Made by a program: the position numbers and the translations under genes. This document shows, one piece after another, positions 45,976 to 56,267 of a stretch of 64,000 bases of DNA (within the stretch, counting starts at the first letter, position 1; each line of letters opens with the position of its first letter). Under the pieces are notes generated by a model, which saw only the letters and a program-made list of their open reading frames with translations, had not been told where the DNA came from and made no database searches. Location of the stretch: the NCBI RefSeq assembly GCF_023115465.1, contig NZ_CP096034.1:2976001-3040000 (forward strand), read 5' to 3'. Source of the DNA: Gottfriedia acidiceleris. GTDB lineage: Bacteria; Bacillota; Bacilli; Bacillales; Bacillaceae_G.

Positions 45976-47252
45976 TATGCTCCCTCCTGACCTTTTAAGA
46001 AATAAGTTGTGTGAAGTTTAATTTTATTAGCTACAGCTACAATTTCATCTTTCGTAACTTTTTCAATTTCAGGGAACCAGTCCTCGATCGGACGTTCATT
46101 TCCTGCAACTTGGTCATTGAATAATGTTTCAATGATTCCATAAGCAGTGTCCATACTTTCTAATAGACTGTTTTTAATTACTAATTTTGTTTGATCAATT
46201 TCCTCTTCAGTGAAATTTCCCTTTTTCATTTCTTCAAGTTGTTCAGCAATAATTGTTGTTGCTTTTTCATAATTTTCACTTGCTATACCAGACATGACCA
46301 TTAAAATGGATTTATGACTTTCAAAACGAGAAGCAGCATAGTAAGCTAAGCTATTTTTTTCTCGAACATTGATAAATAATTTTGAATGAGAAAATCCTCC
46401 AAAAAGACCATTAAATACTTGAAGTGCAAAGTAATCTGGATCTTTAATCGAGATCCCAGTAGTATAACCGATGTGTAGTTTTGCTTGATTGAGTTTTTGT
46501 TCTTCAATTACTTCATTAGGAGAATCGGCTGGTATTGCTTTTGTTGTATTAACTGTTAATCTTCCACTAGTTGTGTTTCTAAAGTTCTCTTCAACTAGTT
46601 GTTTACATTGGTCAAATGCAACATCTCCAACGATATAAAGGTCAATTAAATCTTGTTGCAAAGCTTTTTCATAGTAGTTATAAAGTGATTCAGCTGTAAT
46701 TGAATTGACATCTTCTGTTTTTCCATTTGCAAGTAACGAATAAGGTTCATCCTTAAACATTTCTTCCACTAGCCTTTGATTTGCATATTTCAATTTATCA
46801 TCATTAATAGACTGAATTCGTTGTACTTGTGTTCTTTTTTGAGTTTCAACATGTTTAGCTGAAAATACTCCATTTTCTAAAAATGGATTTTGCCAAATTG
46901 AAGCAATAAGCATTAGTGCTTCATTTAATAATGAACCTTGATTTGAAAGGTATTTTTCATTTGCAATGTCAATTGTAAATGACATAACATGGTAATCACC
47001 TTTTTTTGATACGTCTACAAAGAAGGTCGCCCCATATAATTCTTCTAATTTTCTTCTAATTTCACCATTGGTAGGAAGATCTTTTGTTCCACTTTGCAAT
47101 ACATAAGGTAAAATTCCGCGAAAAGATACTGTATCTTCTTCAAGTTTTCCACGTACTTTTAATGTAATCGAATTTGTTTTAAACTTTTCAGTTGTTACCA
47201 CATGTAGTTTAATACCGTTAATATCACTATTTTTGTACTGTAACAAATTCAA
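45975..47252 (-). CDS. ymfF: M16-family non-catalytic partner YmfF (EF-P modification-associated)
   Basis: The 425-residue protein has the M16 fold (GILPYVLQSGTKDLPTNGEI, YGATFFVDVSKKGDYHVMSF, FGGFSHSKLFINVREKNSLAYYA) but the position of HxxEH reads YVLQSG, so zinc ligands are lost. Active/inactive M16 pairs form heterodimers, and here YmfH is the active half. The start is TTG at 47252, eight bases after AAGGAGGG. It begins the ymfF-ymfH unit and lies downstream of the nup operon. Confidence 0.9.
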   Translation of the reverse strand: MNLLQYKNSDINGIKLHVVTTEKFKTNSITLKVRGKLEEDTVSFRGILPYVLQSGTKDLPTNGEIRRKLEELYGATFFVDVSKKGDYHVMSFTIDIANEKYLSNQGSLLNEALMLIASIWQNPFLENGVFSAKHVETQKRTQVQRIQSINDDKLKYANQRLVEEMFKDEPYSLLANGKTEDVNSITAESLYNYYEKALQQDLIDLYIVGDVAFDQCKQLVEENFRNTTSGRLTVNTTKAIPADSPNEVIEEQKLNQAKLHIGYTTGISIKDPDYFALQVFNGLFGGFSHSKLFINVREKNSLAYYAASRFESHKSILMVMSGIASENYEKATTIIAEQLEEMKKGNFTEEEIDQTKLVIKNSLLESMDTAYGIIETLFNDQVAGNERPIEDWFPEIEKVTKDEIVAVANKIKLHTTYFLKGQEGA

Positions 47253-47555
47253 ATTGAACCCTCCTTAGTCAAATACTATTTACTCATATTTATTTCCAAT
47301 ATCTTCATTGTATCTCTAATTTTCCCAAAAATAAAACCTACTGCTTAGTTTACCCAAAATAATTAATTCAAATAAAAATCTGTTCTTTGAAAATAAGTAC
47401 TACGCAACTTCCACACAATGATGCTCCCTTTCTGTGGGAAGAGAAGATCACTCCCACCAAACTTTCATAACATCGATAAATTCCTAATTGATTGACAACA
47501 CCCTTTAAACAATAAAAAAGCTTCCTAATTAATTAGGAAGCTTCAAAACATTTAT
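47253..47555. other. Interval between nupQ and ymfF
   Basis: The 303 bases contain the nupQ terminator at 47518-47543 and a second imperfect hairpin (CTTCCACA near 47409 with TGTGGGAAG near 47442). The remainder should hold the ymfF promoter. I see no gene. Confidence 0.4.
47518..47543 (-). terminator. Terminator of the nup operon
   Basis: AAGCTTCCTAATT and its exact reverse complement form a 26-base perfect palindrome; on the minus strand it continues into TTTTATTG. Confidence 0.88.
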
Positions 47556-48503
47556 TCATCGTTTACCTTTTTCATACGCAACACCAACTGATTTTGGTGC
47601 TTGAGATGATTTTGAGAAAATTACTAATGCGATTAAAGTTACTACGTATGGGAATAACTTTAGTGCTAATGGTGGGATTTGAGCTAAACTTGGAATAACT
47701 TGCGATACATTGGCAATTGTTGTAGCTACACCAAAGAATAATGTCGCCGCTAAAATTCCAAGTGGTTTCCATTGTCCAAAAATTAATGCAGCAATTGCTA
47801 AGAAACCAAGACCTGCAACACTACCTGTAAATTCCCCAGAGTATGTTACTAAAATAATTGCTCCACCTAATCCAGAAAATGCACCAGAAATAATAACGCC
47901 AAGATAACGGATACGGTATACGTTAATACCTGCTGCATCAGCTGCTTGAGGGTATTCACCACATGCACGTAGACGTAAGCCTAAACGAGTTTTATAAAGT
48001 ATAAATGTACTAATGATTAGTATACCAATTACTAACCATGTCGTAGAATACGTGTTTTTAAATAATAAATCTCCGATAATTGGAATGTCCTTTAAGACTG
48101 GGATATCAGTACGAGTAATACCGTTAATACTAATGTTTCCTGATCCGGTAATATTTCTTGCTAAGAAGATAGTTAAAGCTCCTGCGATCATATTAATTGC
48201 GATACCACTAATTACTTGATCTGCGTGTAAATTTATACTTGCAAATGCATGTAGTAAAGAAAATAAAGCACCTGTAAGAACTGCAACAAGAATTCCTACC
48301 CAGATTACCCAAACTTCTCCTTGATGAGTTTCTTGAAGTTTTGAAATTGTTAAGGCACTAGCGAAACCACCAACAACCATTAAACCTTCTAAACCAATAT
48401 TTACGACACCGCTTCGCTCAGAAAATAAACCACCTAATGCTACGATTAATAATGGAATCGTATAGGCAATTGCATATGGGAAAATTTGTATAATTAAATC
48501 CAT
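47556..48503 (-). CDS. nupQ: Nucleoside ABC transporter permease NupQ
   Basis: The 315-residue membrane protein has about eight to nine hydrophobic segments and the family pattern SGVVNIGLEGLMVVGGFASA and ACGEYPQAADAAGINVYRIR. NupQ-type subunits pair with NupP in guanosine/nucleoside importers of the BMP class. It begins three bases after the nupP stop and ends at a perfect palindromic terminator. Confidence 0.92.
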   Translation of the reverse strand: MDLIIQIFPYAIAYTIPLLIVALGGLFSERSGVVNIGLEGLMVVGGFASALTISKLQETHQGEVWVIWVGILVAVLTGALFSLLHAFASINLHADQVISGIAINMIAGALTIFLARNITGSGNISINGITRTDIPVLKDIPIIGDLLFKNTYSTTWLVIGILIISTFILYKTRLGLRLRACGEYPQAADAAGINVYRIRYLGVIISGAFSGLGGAIILVTYSGEFTGSVAGLGFLAIAALIFGQWKPLGILAATLFFGVATTIANVSQVIPSLAQIPPLALKLFPYVVTLIALVIFSKSSQAPKSVGVAYEKGKR

Positions 48504-48506
48504 GCC

Positions 48507-49574
48507 TTATTTCACCTTCTCTCCTACATTGCTGTTTTTGTATTTGCGTGATTTGGATACTCGATCGATAACTTTCTTAATTAAAATACTAGTTGCTGAG
48601 AAATAAATAATGATTGCAATGATAACGTCAGCAATATCTGGTGGAATTGAAGTCATTGCACTCATAAAACCTTTTCCAGAATATAATAGTCCAAAGAAAA
48701 TAGCTGAGAAAAATACGCCAATTGGTGTATTCATTCCTAGAAGTGCCACGGCAATTCCGTCGAATCCTTCGGTAGGTAAAACACCTATTTGAATTAGTGA
48801 TGCATTACCAGCGTATTGAACAACACCTGCTAACCCAGCAAGTCCACCTGAAATCATCATTGATAAAATAACATTTCTATTTACTGAAATACCTGCATAT
48901 TCAGCAGCACTACGGTTGTAACCTACAGCTTTTAATTCATATCCTAATACTGTACGATTAATAATAAATGAAATAACGATTACCATAATAACGGCGATAA
49001 ATAAACCGAAGTTAATATATGAACCACCAAATAAATTTGATAAAAATGGCATTTTTAATGTTGCAGCATCTGCAAGCATTTTTGACTCTGTTTCAGTACT
49101 ACCTTTAAAATATTGTGGTACTAAATAATAAACAGTCCAGTATGCAATCCAGTTCATCATAATCGTAGAAACTACTTCGTGAACATTAAACTTAGCTTTT
49201 AGTATTCCTGGAATAAATGCCCAAGCTGCACCTGCAACAAAGGCTACAATTACCATAATCGGAACTAAGATTAGAGTAGGTAAATCGACAGTTAAACCAA
49301 TTGCAGAAGCACAAAATCCTGCAAAAAGCATTTGGCCAGCTGCACCAATGTTAAATAAACCTGTTCTGAATGCAAATGCAACAGAAAGTCCTGTTAAAAT
49401 TAACGGAGTAGCAGTAGCAAATGTATTACCAATACGCTCCGGATCTTTTAATCCACCTTGGAATAAATAAGTAAACCCTTCTACTGGATCATTACCTGTT
49501 ACTAAAATTAATAATGCTCCAGCTAGTAAACCTAATAATACGGCAATTAAAGAAATGATTCCTCCCTTTTTCAT
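48507..49574 (-). CDS. nupP: Nucleoside ABC transporter permease NupP
   Basis: The 355-residue permease shows the paired family motifs RTGLFNIGAAGQMLFAGF and AVGYNRSAAEYAGISVNRN within about ten hydrophobic segments. It overlaps the 3' end of nupO by four bases (ATGA) and precedes nupQ by three, so the three genes are translated as a coupled set. Confidence 0.92.
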   Translation of the reverse strand: MKKGGIISLIAVLLGLLAGALLILVTGNDPVEGFTYLFQGGLKDPERIGNTFATATPLILTGLSVAFAFRTGLFNIGAAGQMLFAGFCASAIGLTVDLPTLILVPIMVIVAFVAGAAWAFIPGILKAKFNVHEVVSTIMMNWIAYWTVYYLVPQYFKGSTETESKMLADAATLKMPFLSNLFGGSYINFGLFIAVIMVIVISFIINRTVLGYELKAVGYNRSAAEYAGISVNRNVILSMMISGGLAGLAGVVQYAGNASLIQIGVLPTEGFDGIAVALLGMNTPIGVFFSAIFFGLLYSGKGFMSAMTSIPPDIADVIIAIIIYFSATSILIKKVIDRVSKSRKYKNSNVGEKVK

Positions 49575-51094
49575 GCCCCTTCACCTCTCCTTATACCAGC
49601 CATCATTAATCCTAATTCATCTTCATTTGTGTCTTTGGCATTAACGATATCAACAATTTCACCAGCATTTACGATTGCAATGCGGTCAGATAAATTAAGG
49701 ACTTCATCTAGCTCTAACGAGATTAGTAGAACCGCTTTTCCACTATCTCTTTGCTCTATTAATCTCTTATGAATATACTCAATCGAACCAACGTCTAATC
49801 CACGTGTTGGCTGACATGCAATTAATAACTCAGGCTTTAGTTCGATTTCACGACCAATGATTGCTTTTTGTTGGTTTCCTCCAGACATTGATTCAACCAC
49901 TGTTTTAGCCCCTTCACCAGAGCGTACATCGAATTCTTCAATGATTTTCTTTGCATGTTTGGCAATCGCAGTTTTATCTAAAACTCCATATTTAGAGAAT
50001 GGTTCTTGATTATAAATCTCTAGAACAACGTTTTCTTCAATTGTATATTCAAGAACAAGTCCTCTTTTTTGACGATCCTCTGGAATATGTGCAATACCGC
50101 TTCTAATTCGCTCACGAATACTGTGTTTTGTAATATCTTGATTTTTTAATAAGATAGAACCCTCTTCAATTGGTCTTAACCCTGTAATTGCTTCAACAAG
50201 TTCAGATTGTCCATTTCCTTCCACTCCAGCAATCCCAACGATTTCACCTGCTCGAACTTGAAGTGTAGCATTTTTTAAACCTAAAACTTTTTTATTATTT
50301 TTGACACTTAAATTATTTACATCTAGTACAACTTCACCAGGTTTTGATTCTACTTTATCTACCTTGAAAGACACCTGACGTCCGACCATCATAGATGCCA
50401 TTTCAGATTCAGATGTTTGTTTTACATCAACTGTACCAATGTACTTCCCATGACGAATTACTGTACATTGATCTGCAACAGCTTTAATTTCTTTTAATTT
50501 ATGAGTAATGATAATGATTGACTTACCTTCATTAATCAAGTTTTTAATAATCTTCATTAAATCTTGTATTTCTTGTGGAGTAAGTACTGCTGTTGGCTCA
50601 TCTAGGATTAATACTTCAGCATTACGGTATAAAGTTTTTAAAATTTCGACTCTTTGTTGCATCCCTACTGTTATATCTTCAATCTTTGCATATGGATCTA
50701 CATTTAAACCGTAAGTTTTAGAAAGTTCTTCAATACGTTTTGCTGCAGTCTTGATATCTACTACTAGCCCCTTTTTAGGTTCAAGACCTAGAATAATATT
50801 TTCTGTTACTGTAAAATTTGAAACTAATTTAAAGTGTTGGTGAACCATTCCGATCCCTAGTTCATTTGCAACATTTGGATTTGAAATTTTAACTTCTTTA
50901 CCTTTTATTTTTATAATCCCTTTTTCAGGTGTGTACATTCCAAAAAGGACGGACATTAAAGTTGATTTCCCTGCTCCGTTTTCACCTAATAAAGCATGAA
51001 CTTCCCCTTTTTTTAATCGTAGTGTAATATTATCATTCGCTATAATGCCAGGAAACTCTTTTGTTATATTTAGCATCTCCACTACATATTCCAT
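49571..51094 (-). CDS. nupO: Nucleoside ABC transporter ATP-binding protein NupO
   Basis: The 507-residue protein has two ABC domains. The first has Walker A LLGENGAGKSTLMS and the signature region VGMQQRVEILK with Walker B VLILDEPTAVLT. The second has the degenerate GVEGNGQSELVEA and SGGNQQKAIIGRE. This double-domain form is typical of ribose/nucleoside importers. AAGGAGG lies before the ATG. It is separated from the binding-protein gene nupN by 261 bases with two hairpins. Confidence 0.94.
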   Translation of the reverse strand: MEYVVEMLNITKEFPGIIANDNITLRLKKGEVHALLGENGAGKSTLMSVLFGMYTPEKGIIKIKGKEVKISNPNVANELGIGMVHQHFKLVSNFTVTENIILGLEPKKGLVVDIKTAAKRIEELSKTYGLNVDPYAKIEDITVGMQQRVEILKTLYRNAEVLILDEPTAVLTPQEIQDLMKIIKNLINEGKSIIIITHKLKEIKAVADQCTVIRHGKYIGTVDVKQTSESEMASMMVGRQVSFKVDKVESKPGEVVLDVNNLSVKNNKKVLGLKNATLQVRAGEIVGIAGVEGNGQSELVEAITGLRPIEEGSILLKNQDITKHSIRERIRSGIAHIPEDRQKRGLVLEYTIEENVVLEIYNQEPFSKYGVLDKTAIAKHAKKIIEEFDVRSGEGAKTVVESMSGGNQQKAIIGREIELKPELLIACQPTRGLDVGSIEYIHKRLIEQRDSGKAVLLISLELDEVLNLSDRIAIVNAGEIVDIVNAKDTNEDELGLMMAGIRRGEGA

Positions 51095-51207
51095 AATTTT
51101 CCTCCTTGATATTACGAAGTCATTTTTTATTTTAAAGTTTTACTTGATTTCGAAATATTTTTCTATATTTTTTATTTAAAGTGGGCTTAACTCTCTCTCC
51201 CGATGGT

Positions 51208-51266
51208 CATGCCCTAATCAATTGGAAGCTTAACCAATATAAGTGCTTGCAATTGATTAAAGCATG
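51208..51266 (-). other. Long imperfect hairpin between nupN and nupO
   Basis: CATGC at 51208-51212 and TAATCAATTG at 51215-51224 pair with CAATTGATTA at 51250-51259 and GCATG at 51262-51266, and inner AAGCTTA/TAAG segments extend the fold. It has no T tail, which suggests an mRNA-stability or attenuation role in lowering nupOPQ relative to nupN. Confidence 0.5.
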
Positions 51267-51288
51267 AAAGCCAAAATCATTTTTAGGG

Positions 51289-51332
51289 TAGAAGAAGCAT
51301 ATAAAAGGGTATCCTTTCCTATGCTTCTTCTA
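51289..51332 (-). terminator. Hairpin directly after nupN
   Basis: TAGAAGAAGCAT at 51289-51300 pairs with ATGCTTCTTCTA at 51321-51332, with a nested AAAGG/CCTTT stem. The minus strand continues CCCTAAAAATG, so termination is probably partial and lets some transcription reach nupOPQ. Confidence 0.6.
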
Positions 51333-51355
51333 TCATTTATTAATTAGAAAGATAA

Positions 51356-52459
51356 TTACTTAATTAAATTTCCTCTTTCACTTGCTACTACAATCTCACC
51401 CGACTTAATTTTGTTAAATACATCTTCAACTTTTGTTACAGTTTCAGAACTTAAGTTTGGATTTTCTTTTGGTAAACCAATTCCATCATTTTTTGCATCG
51501 TAAGTTAAAGTTTGTCCACCAGGGAATTTTTTATCTTTTTCAGCTTTTACCATATCAGAAGCTGCTTTTGCAACACCTTTCATAGCTGAAGTTAAAATTA
51601 CTGATTTGTTATCTTTATAAACACCATCAGCGTACTGATCTACGTCAACACCAACAACCCAAACTTCTTTACCACTAGCTACTCTGTTTTTAGCTTCAGT
51701 AATAGCACCTTGTCCAACTCCACCTGCTGCAGTGAAAATCGCTTTAACGCCGCGGTCATACATTTGAGCTGCAATTTGTTGACCTGCTGCTTTGTCTGTA
51801 AAGCTTCCAGAATAAACTACGTTATTAGCTTTTAACGTTATGCTAGTTCCAAGGTTTTCGTTCGCATATTTAATACCTTGTTGGAATCCCCAGTTATATT
51901 TTTGAACTGCTGGAATTTCCATACCACCGATAAATCCAACATCACCAGTTTTTAATTGAACTGCTGTAGCAATACCAGCTAGGTAACCAGCTTCATGTTC
52001 TGCGAAGAAAATGGAAACTGTGTTCTTTTTTACATTTGGAGTAAAATCTTTAGCTGTGTGTGGAGTACCATCGATAATAACAAATTTGTCATCTTTATAT
52101 TTATCTTGTGCTTTGTTAATTGCTGTTTCAAATTTATAACCAGGAGTTATGATAAATTGAAACCCTGCATCATTTAAGTTTCCGATTTCTTTTAAGTAAT
52201 CAGCTTCAGTTTCACCAGCAGGTTTTAAGTATTTTGTATCTTGCTTAAGATTGAATCCTAAATCTTTAGCTCCAGCTTCGATCCCTTCCCAAGTACCTTG
52301 GTTAAATGACTTATCATCAATAGTACCAGAGTCAGTTACCATCCCTACTTTAAATGCGCCTTTTGCGTCTTTTGTATCTCCACCTTTACCACAAGCACCT
52401 AAAATTGTACCTGCTGCTAAGGCCATTGAAAGAACAAGACCAGCTTTTTTCATCTTCAT
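51356..52459 (-). CDS. nupN: BMP-family nucleoside-binding lipoprotein NupN
   Basis: The 367-residue protein has a lipoprotein signal with lipobox LGAC (Cys23) and the BMP/PnrA-type binding fold (FKVGMVTDSGTIDDKSFNQG, GFQFIITPGYKFE, DVGFIGGMEIPAVQKYNWGF). It is the extracellular purine-nucleoside receptor for NupOPQ. AGGGGG lies nine bases before the ATG. It is the first and presumably most abundant product of the operon, and the GntR gene ymfC is immediately upstream. Confidence 0.94.
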   Translation of the reverse strand: MKMKKAGLVLSMALAAGTILGACGKGGDTKDAKGAFKVGMVTDSGTIDDKSFNQGTWEGIEAGAKDLGFNLKQDTKYLKPAGETEADYLKEIGNLNDAGFQFIITPGYKFETAINKAQDKYKDDKFVIIDGTPHTAKDFTPNVKKNTVSIFFAEHEAGYLAGIATAVQLKTGDVGFIGGMEIPAVQKYNWGFQQGIKYANENLGTSITLKANNVVYSGSFTDKAAGQQIAAQMYDRGVKAIFTAAGGVGQGAITEAKNRVASGKEVWVVGVDVDQYADGVYKDNKSVILTSAMKGVAKAASDMVKAEKDKKFPGGQTLTYDAKNDGIGLPKENPNLSSETVTKVEDVFNKIKSGEIVVASERGNLIK

Positions 52460-52621
52460 AAAAATTTGCCCCCTTAAATCTTTATTTACATTTGCACTAG
52501 CTTGGTTTATAATCGTTATCTTAACGATCCACCTCCCTAATAATTTAATGAAATTTCTGTAAACAATATTTGAAAACCAGCCAAAACTTATTTTTCGTAA
52601 CTATTATTTTGGCTATACAAT

Positions 52622-53347
52622 TTAATTTCTTTTTCTTAAAACATTAAAGCTAAACTGATCAGCTCTGAAGTAATTATAAGAATGTAGAACTGCGCGGTTT
52701 AAATCGTCAAAATGTAACTGTTCGATTAATAATAATGAAACATCTGGTTCACACTGTAATAAAGGAGAAACTTTATCGTGGTAACCTATAGGCTCAATTC
52801 TTGCACTTGAATATTCAATATTTCGACCAGTTTCTTTTTTGATGAATGAAAAAAACGAATGATCTTCATATGATGGAACCTGTTTAAAATAATTAGTTGG
52901 TAATTTATCAATGCAATAAACTACAGGTTCGCCATTTGCTGTTCGAATTCTTTCTACTACGTGCATACGATCATCTTCAGTGATTGTGAAGCTTTTTAAA
53001 TCATCTTTCGTAGGAACTAATAGTTTAGAAGATAGAAAGATTGTACCAGGCTCTTTACCTGCATCAACAATCATTTCTGATACACTGCTTAATTGTTCGA
53101 TGCCTGTCCTAAAAATTGGTTTCGGTTTCACAAATGTACCGACTCCGTGTCTTCTAACTAAGATATTTTCTTCTTCTAAAACCCTTAATGCTTCTCTTAA
53201 TGTTGCTCTTGATACTCCAAATATTTTAGATAACTCATACTCTGATGGTAACTTATGATGTGGCAAGTAAATACCATTCTCAATATCTTGTTTTATTCGA
53301 TCCATCACTTGGAGATAAAGTAATCTGGTGTCTGTTTTAATCTTCAT
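52622..53347 (-). CDS. ymfC: GntR/HutC-family transcriptional regulator YmfC
   Basis: The 241-residue protein has an N-terminal winged helix (PSEYELSKIFGVSRATLREA, about residues 34-53) and a C-terminal UTRA ligand-binding domain (RIRTANGEPVVYCIDKLP, LLLIEQLHFDDLNRAVLHSY). Its location between spoIIIE and nupN suggests that it controls the nucleoside transport operon; the ligand could be a nucleoside or sugar phosphate. Repeated AGACATC motifs lie directly upstream and are candidate operators. Confidence 0.9.
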   Translation of the reverse strand: MKIKTDTRLLYLQVMDRIKQDIENGIYLPHHKLPSEYELSKIFGVSRATLREALRVLEEENILVRRHGVGTFVKPKPIFRTGIEQLSSVSEMIVDAGKEPGTIFLSSKLLVPTKDDLKSFTITEDDRMHVVERIRTANGEPVVYCIDKLPTNYFKQVPSYEDHSFFSFIKKETGRNIEYSSARIEPIGYHDKVSPLLQCEPDVSLLLIEQLHFDDLNRAVLHSYNYFRADQFSFNVLRKRN

Positions 53348-53372
53348 TTCCCATCCCCCAAACTTCGGATTT

Positions 53373-53396
53373 CAGACATCAGTTGTTAGACATCTG
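53373..53396. promoter_or_regulatory. Candidate YmfC operator
   Basis: CAGACATCAG at 53373-53382 and AGACATCTG at 53388-53396 form a direct repeat with 15-base spacing, and GACATCTGTC is also a partial palindrome. ATAAT-like promoter sequence adjoins on the plus side. The position, 26 bases upstream of ymfC, fits autoregulation. Confidence 0.4.
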
Positions 53397-53753
53397 TCGT
53401 ATAATCCTTCTTTACTATACTGTTATTTTTTACTCATTTCAACACTTTTTTGTAAACGCTTTATTTTTTATTTCGTTAATGAATCATTTGTTCCTATTTA
53501 ACAAAAAAACTCTTATAATCTACCGTTCCACTTAGTGAAAAAGCTAGATTATAAGAGTTTTTGATTTTCGTAAATATAAATCATTTCTCCATAATAATGC
53601 TTTTTCCCCATAGTATTGCAAATATTGGTTGCAATGTAGAAACTTCCGACCCATTATGTCGATATTATATGAGGACTATCAATTTATCTGAAGAAATAAT
53701 ATCATTCTATGTCTAAAAATGTCAATAATGTTTCGACAATTTTTTCTTTTTGT
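53397..53753. other. Interval between ymfC and spoIIIE
   Basis: Apart from the strong terminator at 53505-53562 this AT-rich interval holds the presumed ymfC promoter and an unassigned 190-base stretch next to the spoIIIE stop. I see no open frame or repeat in it. Confidence 0.4.
53505..53562. terminator. Perfect 18-bp hairpin terminator after spoIIIE
   Basis: AAAAACTCTTATAATCTA at 53505-53522 pairs with 53545-53562 without mismatch around a 22-base loop, and the minus strand continues TTGTTAAATAG after TTTTT within the stem. It ends transcription from spoIIIE. Confidence 0.88.
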
Positions 53754-56144
53754 TTAAGACAAGGCTTGCTCATCTTCCACAGGTTTACTAATTAATACTT
53801 CCCTAGGTTTACTACCTTCATACGGACCGACTATTCCATTATCTTCCATCGCATCAATTAATCTGGCAGCTCTTGTATAACCAATTCTAAATCTTCTTTG
53901 TAGCAGTGATACCGAGGCTGATTGCATATTTGTTACTAGCTCAACAGCTTCATTATAAAGATCATCATTCACTTCAGATTTCCCATCTTTTTCCTCTTTT
54001 ACCATCATTTCTTCTTGGTATTGAGCCTTTTGTTGAGAGATTGAAAACTCGACTACTCTTTCAACTTCATCATCAGATAAAAATGCTCCTTGCACTCGGA
54101 TTGGTTTAGATGCACCGATTGGTTGATATAACATATCTCCTCTTCCTAATAGTTTTTCTGCTCCACCAGTATCAAGAATTGTACGAGAATCTGTTTGAGA
54201 AGATACACTAAAAGCAATTCGAGAAGGTATATTTGCTTTAATGACACCCGTGATAACGTCAACGGAAGGTCGTTGTGTAGCAATAATTAAGTGGATACCC
54301 GCTGCACGAGCCATTTGAGCTAATCTAGTGATTGAATCTTCCACGTCACTCGAAGCAACCATCATTAAATCAGCTAACTCATCAACAATCACGACGATAA
54401 ATGGTAATAAAGGTTGTTTTGAATTCGTCATCGTATTATTTTGTTTAGTTAATTCGTTATAAGCTTCAATGTTTCTAGTACCTGAATGAGAAAAAAGCTC
54501 ATATCTTCTTTCCATTTCACTAACAACTTTACGTAACGCTTGTGAAGCCTTTTTAGGGTTTGTTACCACCGGAGTTAGCAAATGAGGAATACCATTATAA
54601 ACATTCAATTCAACCATCTTCGGATCGATTAGCATTAGCTTTACTTCAGATGGTTTTGCATTCATTAGGATACTAACAATAATTCCATTTATACATACAC
54701 TTTTCCCACTACCTGTCGCCCCAGCTACTAGTAAATGCGGCATTTTATTAAGCTCTGCAAATACAGCATCACCGGCAATATCTTTTCCTAACGATACAGC
54801 TAATGGATTTTGTAATTTCGGATTTTTTGCTTCGAGAACTTCTCTAAGTAATACAGTTGTTATATTCGTATTAGGCACTTCAATTCCTACAGCAGATTTA
54901 CCCGGAATTGGAGCTTCAATACGAATGTCTTTTGCTGCAAGTGCAAGTGCTAAATCATCACTAAGGTTTACAATACGACTAACTTTCACCCCTGCTTCAG
55001 GGTAGACTTCATATTTCGTTACCGCAGGTCCATGGTGTACTTTTGTTACTGTAGCCTTGACACCAAAACTTTGAAATGTTCTTTCAAGCTTGTCCGCATT
55101 TTCCTTTAGTTTGGATTCATTTTCACGTTTTTTAGCAACCTTTGGATAGGCTAATAAATCCATGGATGGCAATACGTAGTCTACCTTATCATCCATTCCT
55201 ACTTCTGCAACTGGCAATTCGATTGACTGATCGTCATCCTCTGCAAAATGAGCCTGGATTTGATTTGAATTATTTGCGATGATCAATTCTGGTTCCTTAG
55301 GTGGCTGATATGTAGGAGAATATTCGATTTGAATTTCTTTTTTCGGCTCAATGATCTCATCTTCATATGAATTTTTAACTTGGTAATTTAAACTATTACC
55401 AGTAGACACTTCTTCTTCATTATCATTGTCTTCATATGAATCTTTCCTTGCTTTTCTCTTTTGTTTAGCCTCAGCTCGTCTACTAGTAGTTTTTTGTTCA
55501 CGACCACGTTTCCAGAAATTTGTAAAATCCTCCCAGCTGTCTGAAATTAAATTTCTTACTTTTGGCATTATATATTGATATATATAACCACCAAGTGGCT
55601 TACCAGTTATAAATAAAACTCCCGCAACTATTGCAATGATTCCGAATAAAATCGCACCTGTTCGATCAAATAAGAAATATAAAACTGCAAAAAGTATCGC
55701 TCCAATCATACCTCCACCAAGATCCACCGTACTAATTTTGCCTTTGGCTTCAATTAAAAATAAATCTAGCGTACTTTTTATGACAGATTGATCATGAAAT
55801 TGATTATTTTTTGCTAATAAATCAAATAGAGTAACATGACTAAACATCAATATACTAAAGAAGATTAACAATCCACCAATCGTAATACTCGAAACAAATG
55901 GAGGTCTTTTTCGATAAATTATGCTATATGCAGATAAACCGATGATAAAAAGAAAACTAAGCATGTACCATTCCCCAAAGAAAAATCTTAAGAATAATAC
56001 AAAGGCTTTACCTACAATACCAAGCTTTAATATTGTTACGATTGAAAGTGCTAAAAATATTAATCCACTAATTTCATACCATATTGAACCATTGCCACTT
56101 ACTGATTTTCGAGCTTTTGACTTTTGCTGCTTCTGCTTTGCCAT
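53754..56144 (-). CDS. spoIIIE: DNA translocase SpoIIIE
   Basis: SpoIIIE pumps the chromosome into the forespore and clears trapped DNA at septa. The 796-residue protein has four N-terminal transmembrane segments (about residues 20-175), an acidic linker, the motor domain with Walker [13 protein letters not shown] near residue 480 and Walker [16 protein letters not shown], and a C-terminal winged-helix gamma domain ([20 protein letters not shown]) that reads orienting DNA motifs. I set the start at ATG 56144 after GGGGGTG; upstream in-frame codons precede that site. Confidence 0.97.
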   Translation of the reverse strand: MAKQKQQKSKARKSVSGNGSIWYEISGLIFLALSIVTILKLGIVGKAFVLFLRFFFGEWYMLSFLFIIGLSAYSIIYRKRPPFVSSITIGGLLIFFSILMFSHVTLFDLLAKNNQFHDQSVIKSTLDLFLIEAKGKISTVDLGGGMIGAILFAVLYFLFDRTGAILFGIIAIVAGVLFITGKPLGGYIYQYIMPKVRNLISDSWEDFTNFWKRGREQKTTSRRAEAKQKRKARKDSYEDNDNEEEVSTGNSLNYQVKNSYEDEIIEPKKEIQIEYSPTYQPPKEPELIIANNSNQIQAHFAEDDDQSIELPVAEVGMDDKVDYVLPSMDLLAYPKVAKKRENESKLKENADKLERTFQSFGVKATVTKVHHGPAVTKYEVYPEAGVKVSRIVNLSDDLALALAAKDIRIEAPIPGKSAVGIEVPNTNITTVLLREVLEAKNPKLQNPLAVSLGKDIAGDAVFAELNKMPHLLVAGATGSGKSVCINGIIVSILMNAKPSEVKLMLIDPKMVELNVYNGIPHLLTPVVTNPKKASQALRKVVSEMERRYELFSHSGTRNIEAYNELTKQNNTMTNSKQPLLPFIVVIVDELADLMMVASSDVEDSITRLAQMARAAGIHLIIATQRPSVDVITGVIKANIPSRIAFSVSSQTDSRTILDTGGAEKLLGRGDMLYQPIGASKPIRVQGAFLSDDEVERVVEFSISQQKAQYQEEMMVKEEKDGKSEVNDDLYNEAVELVTNMQSASVSLLQRRFRIGYTRAARLIDAMEDNGIVGPYEGSKPREVLISKPVEDEQALS

Positions 56145-56179
56145 GTAATTCACCCCCATCAAAATTTGCAGATTCGCCA

Positions 56180-56207
56180 AAGAAAGCAGCCTTTTGGCTG
56201 CTTTCTT
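56180..56207. terminator. Hairpin between ylzJ and spoIIIE
   Basis: AAGAAAGCAGCC at 56180-56191 pairs perfectly with GGCTGCTTTCTT at 56196-56207 around TTTT. The T-rich arm makes it a probable terminator of the tepA-ylzJ unit. Confidence 0.78.
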
Positions 56208-56267
56208 AAATTGAATTTATTATAACATATCAGAACATATGTTTACCATGTATTGTTAATAATTACC

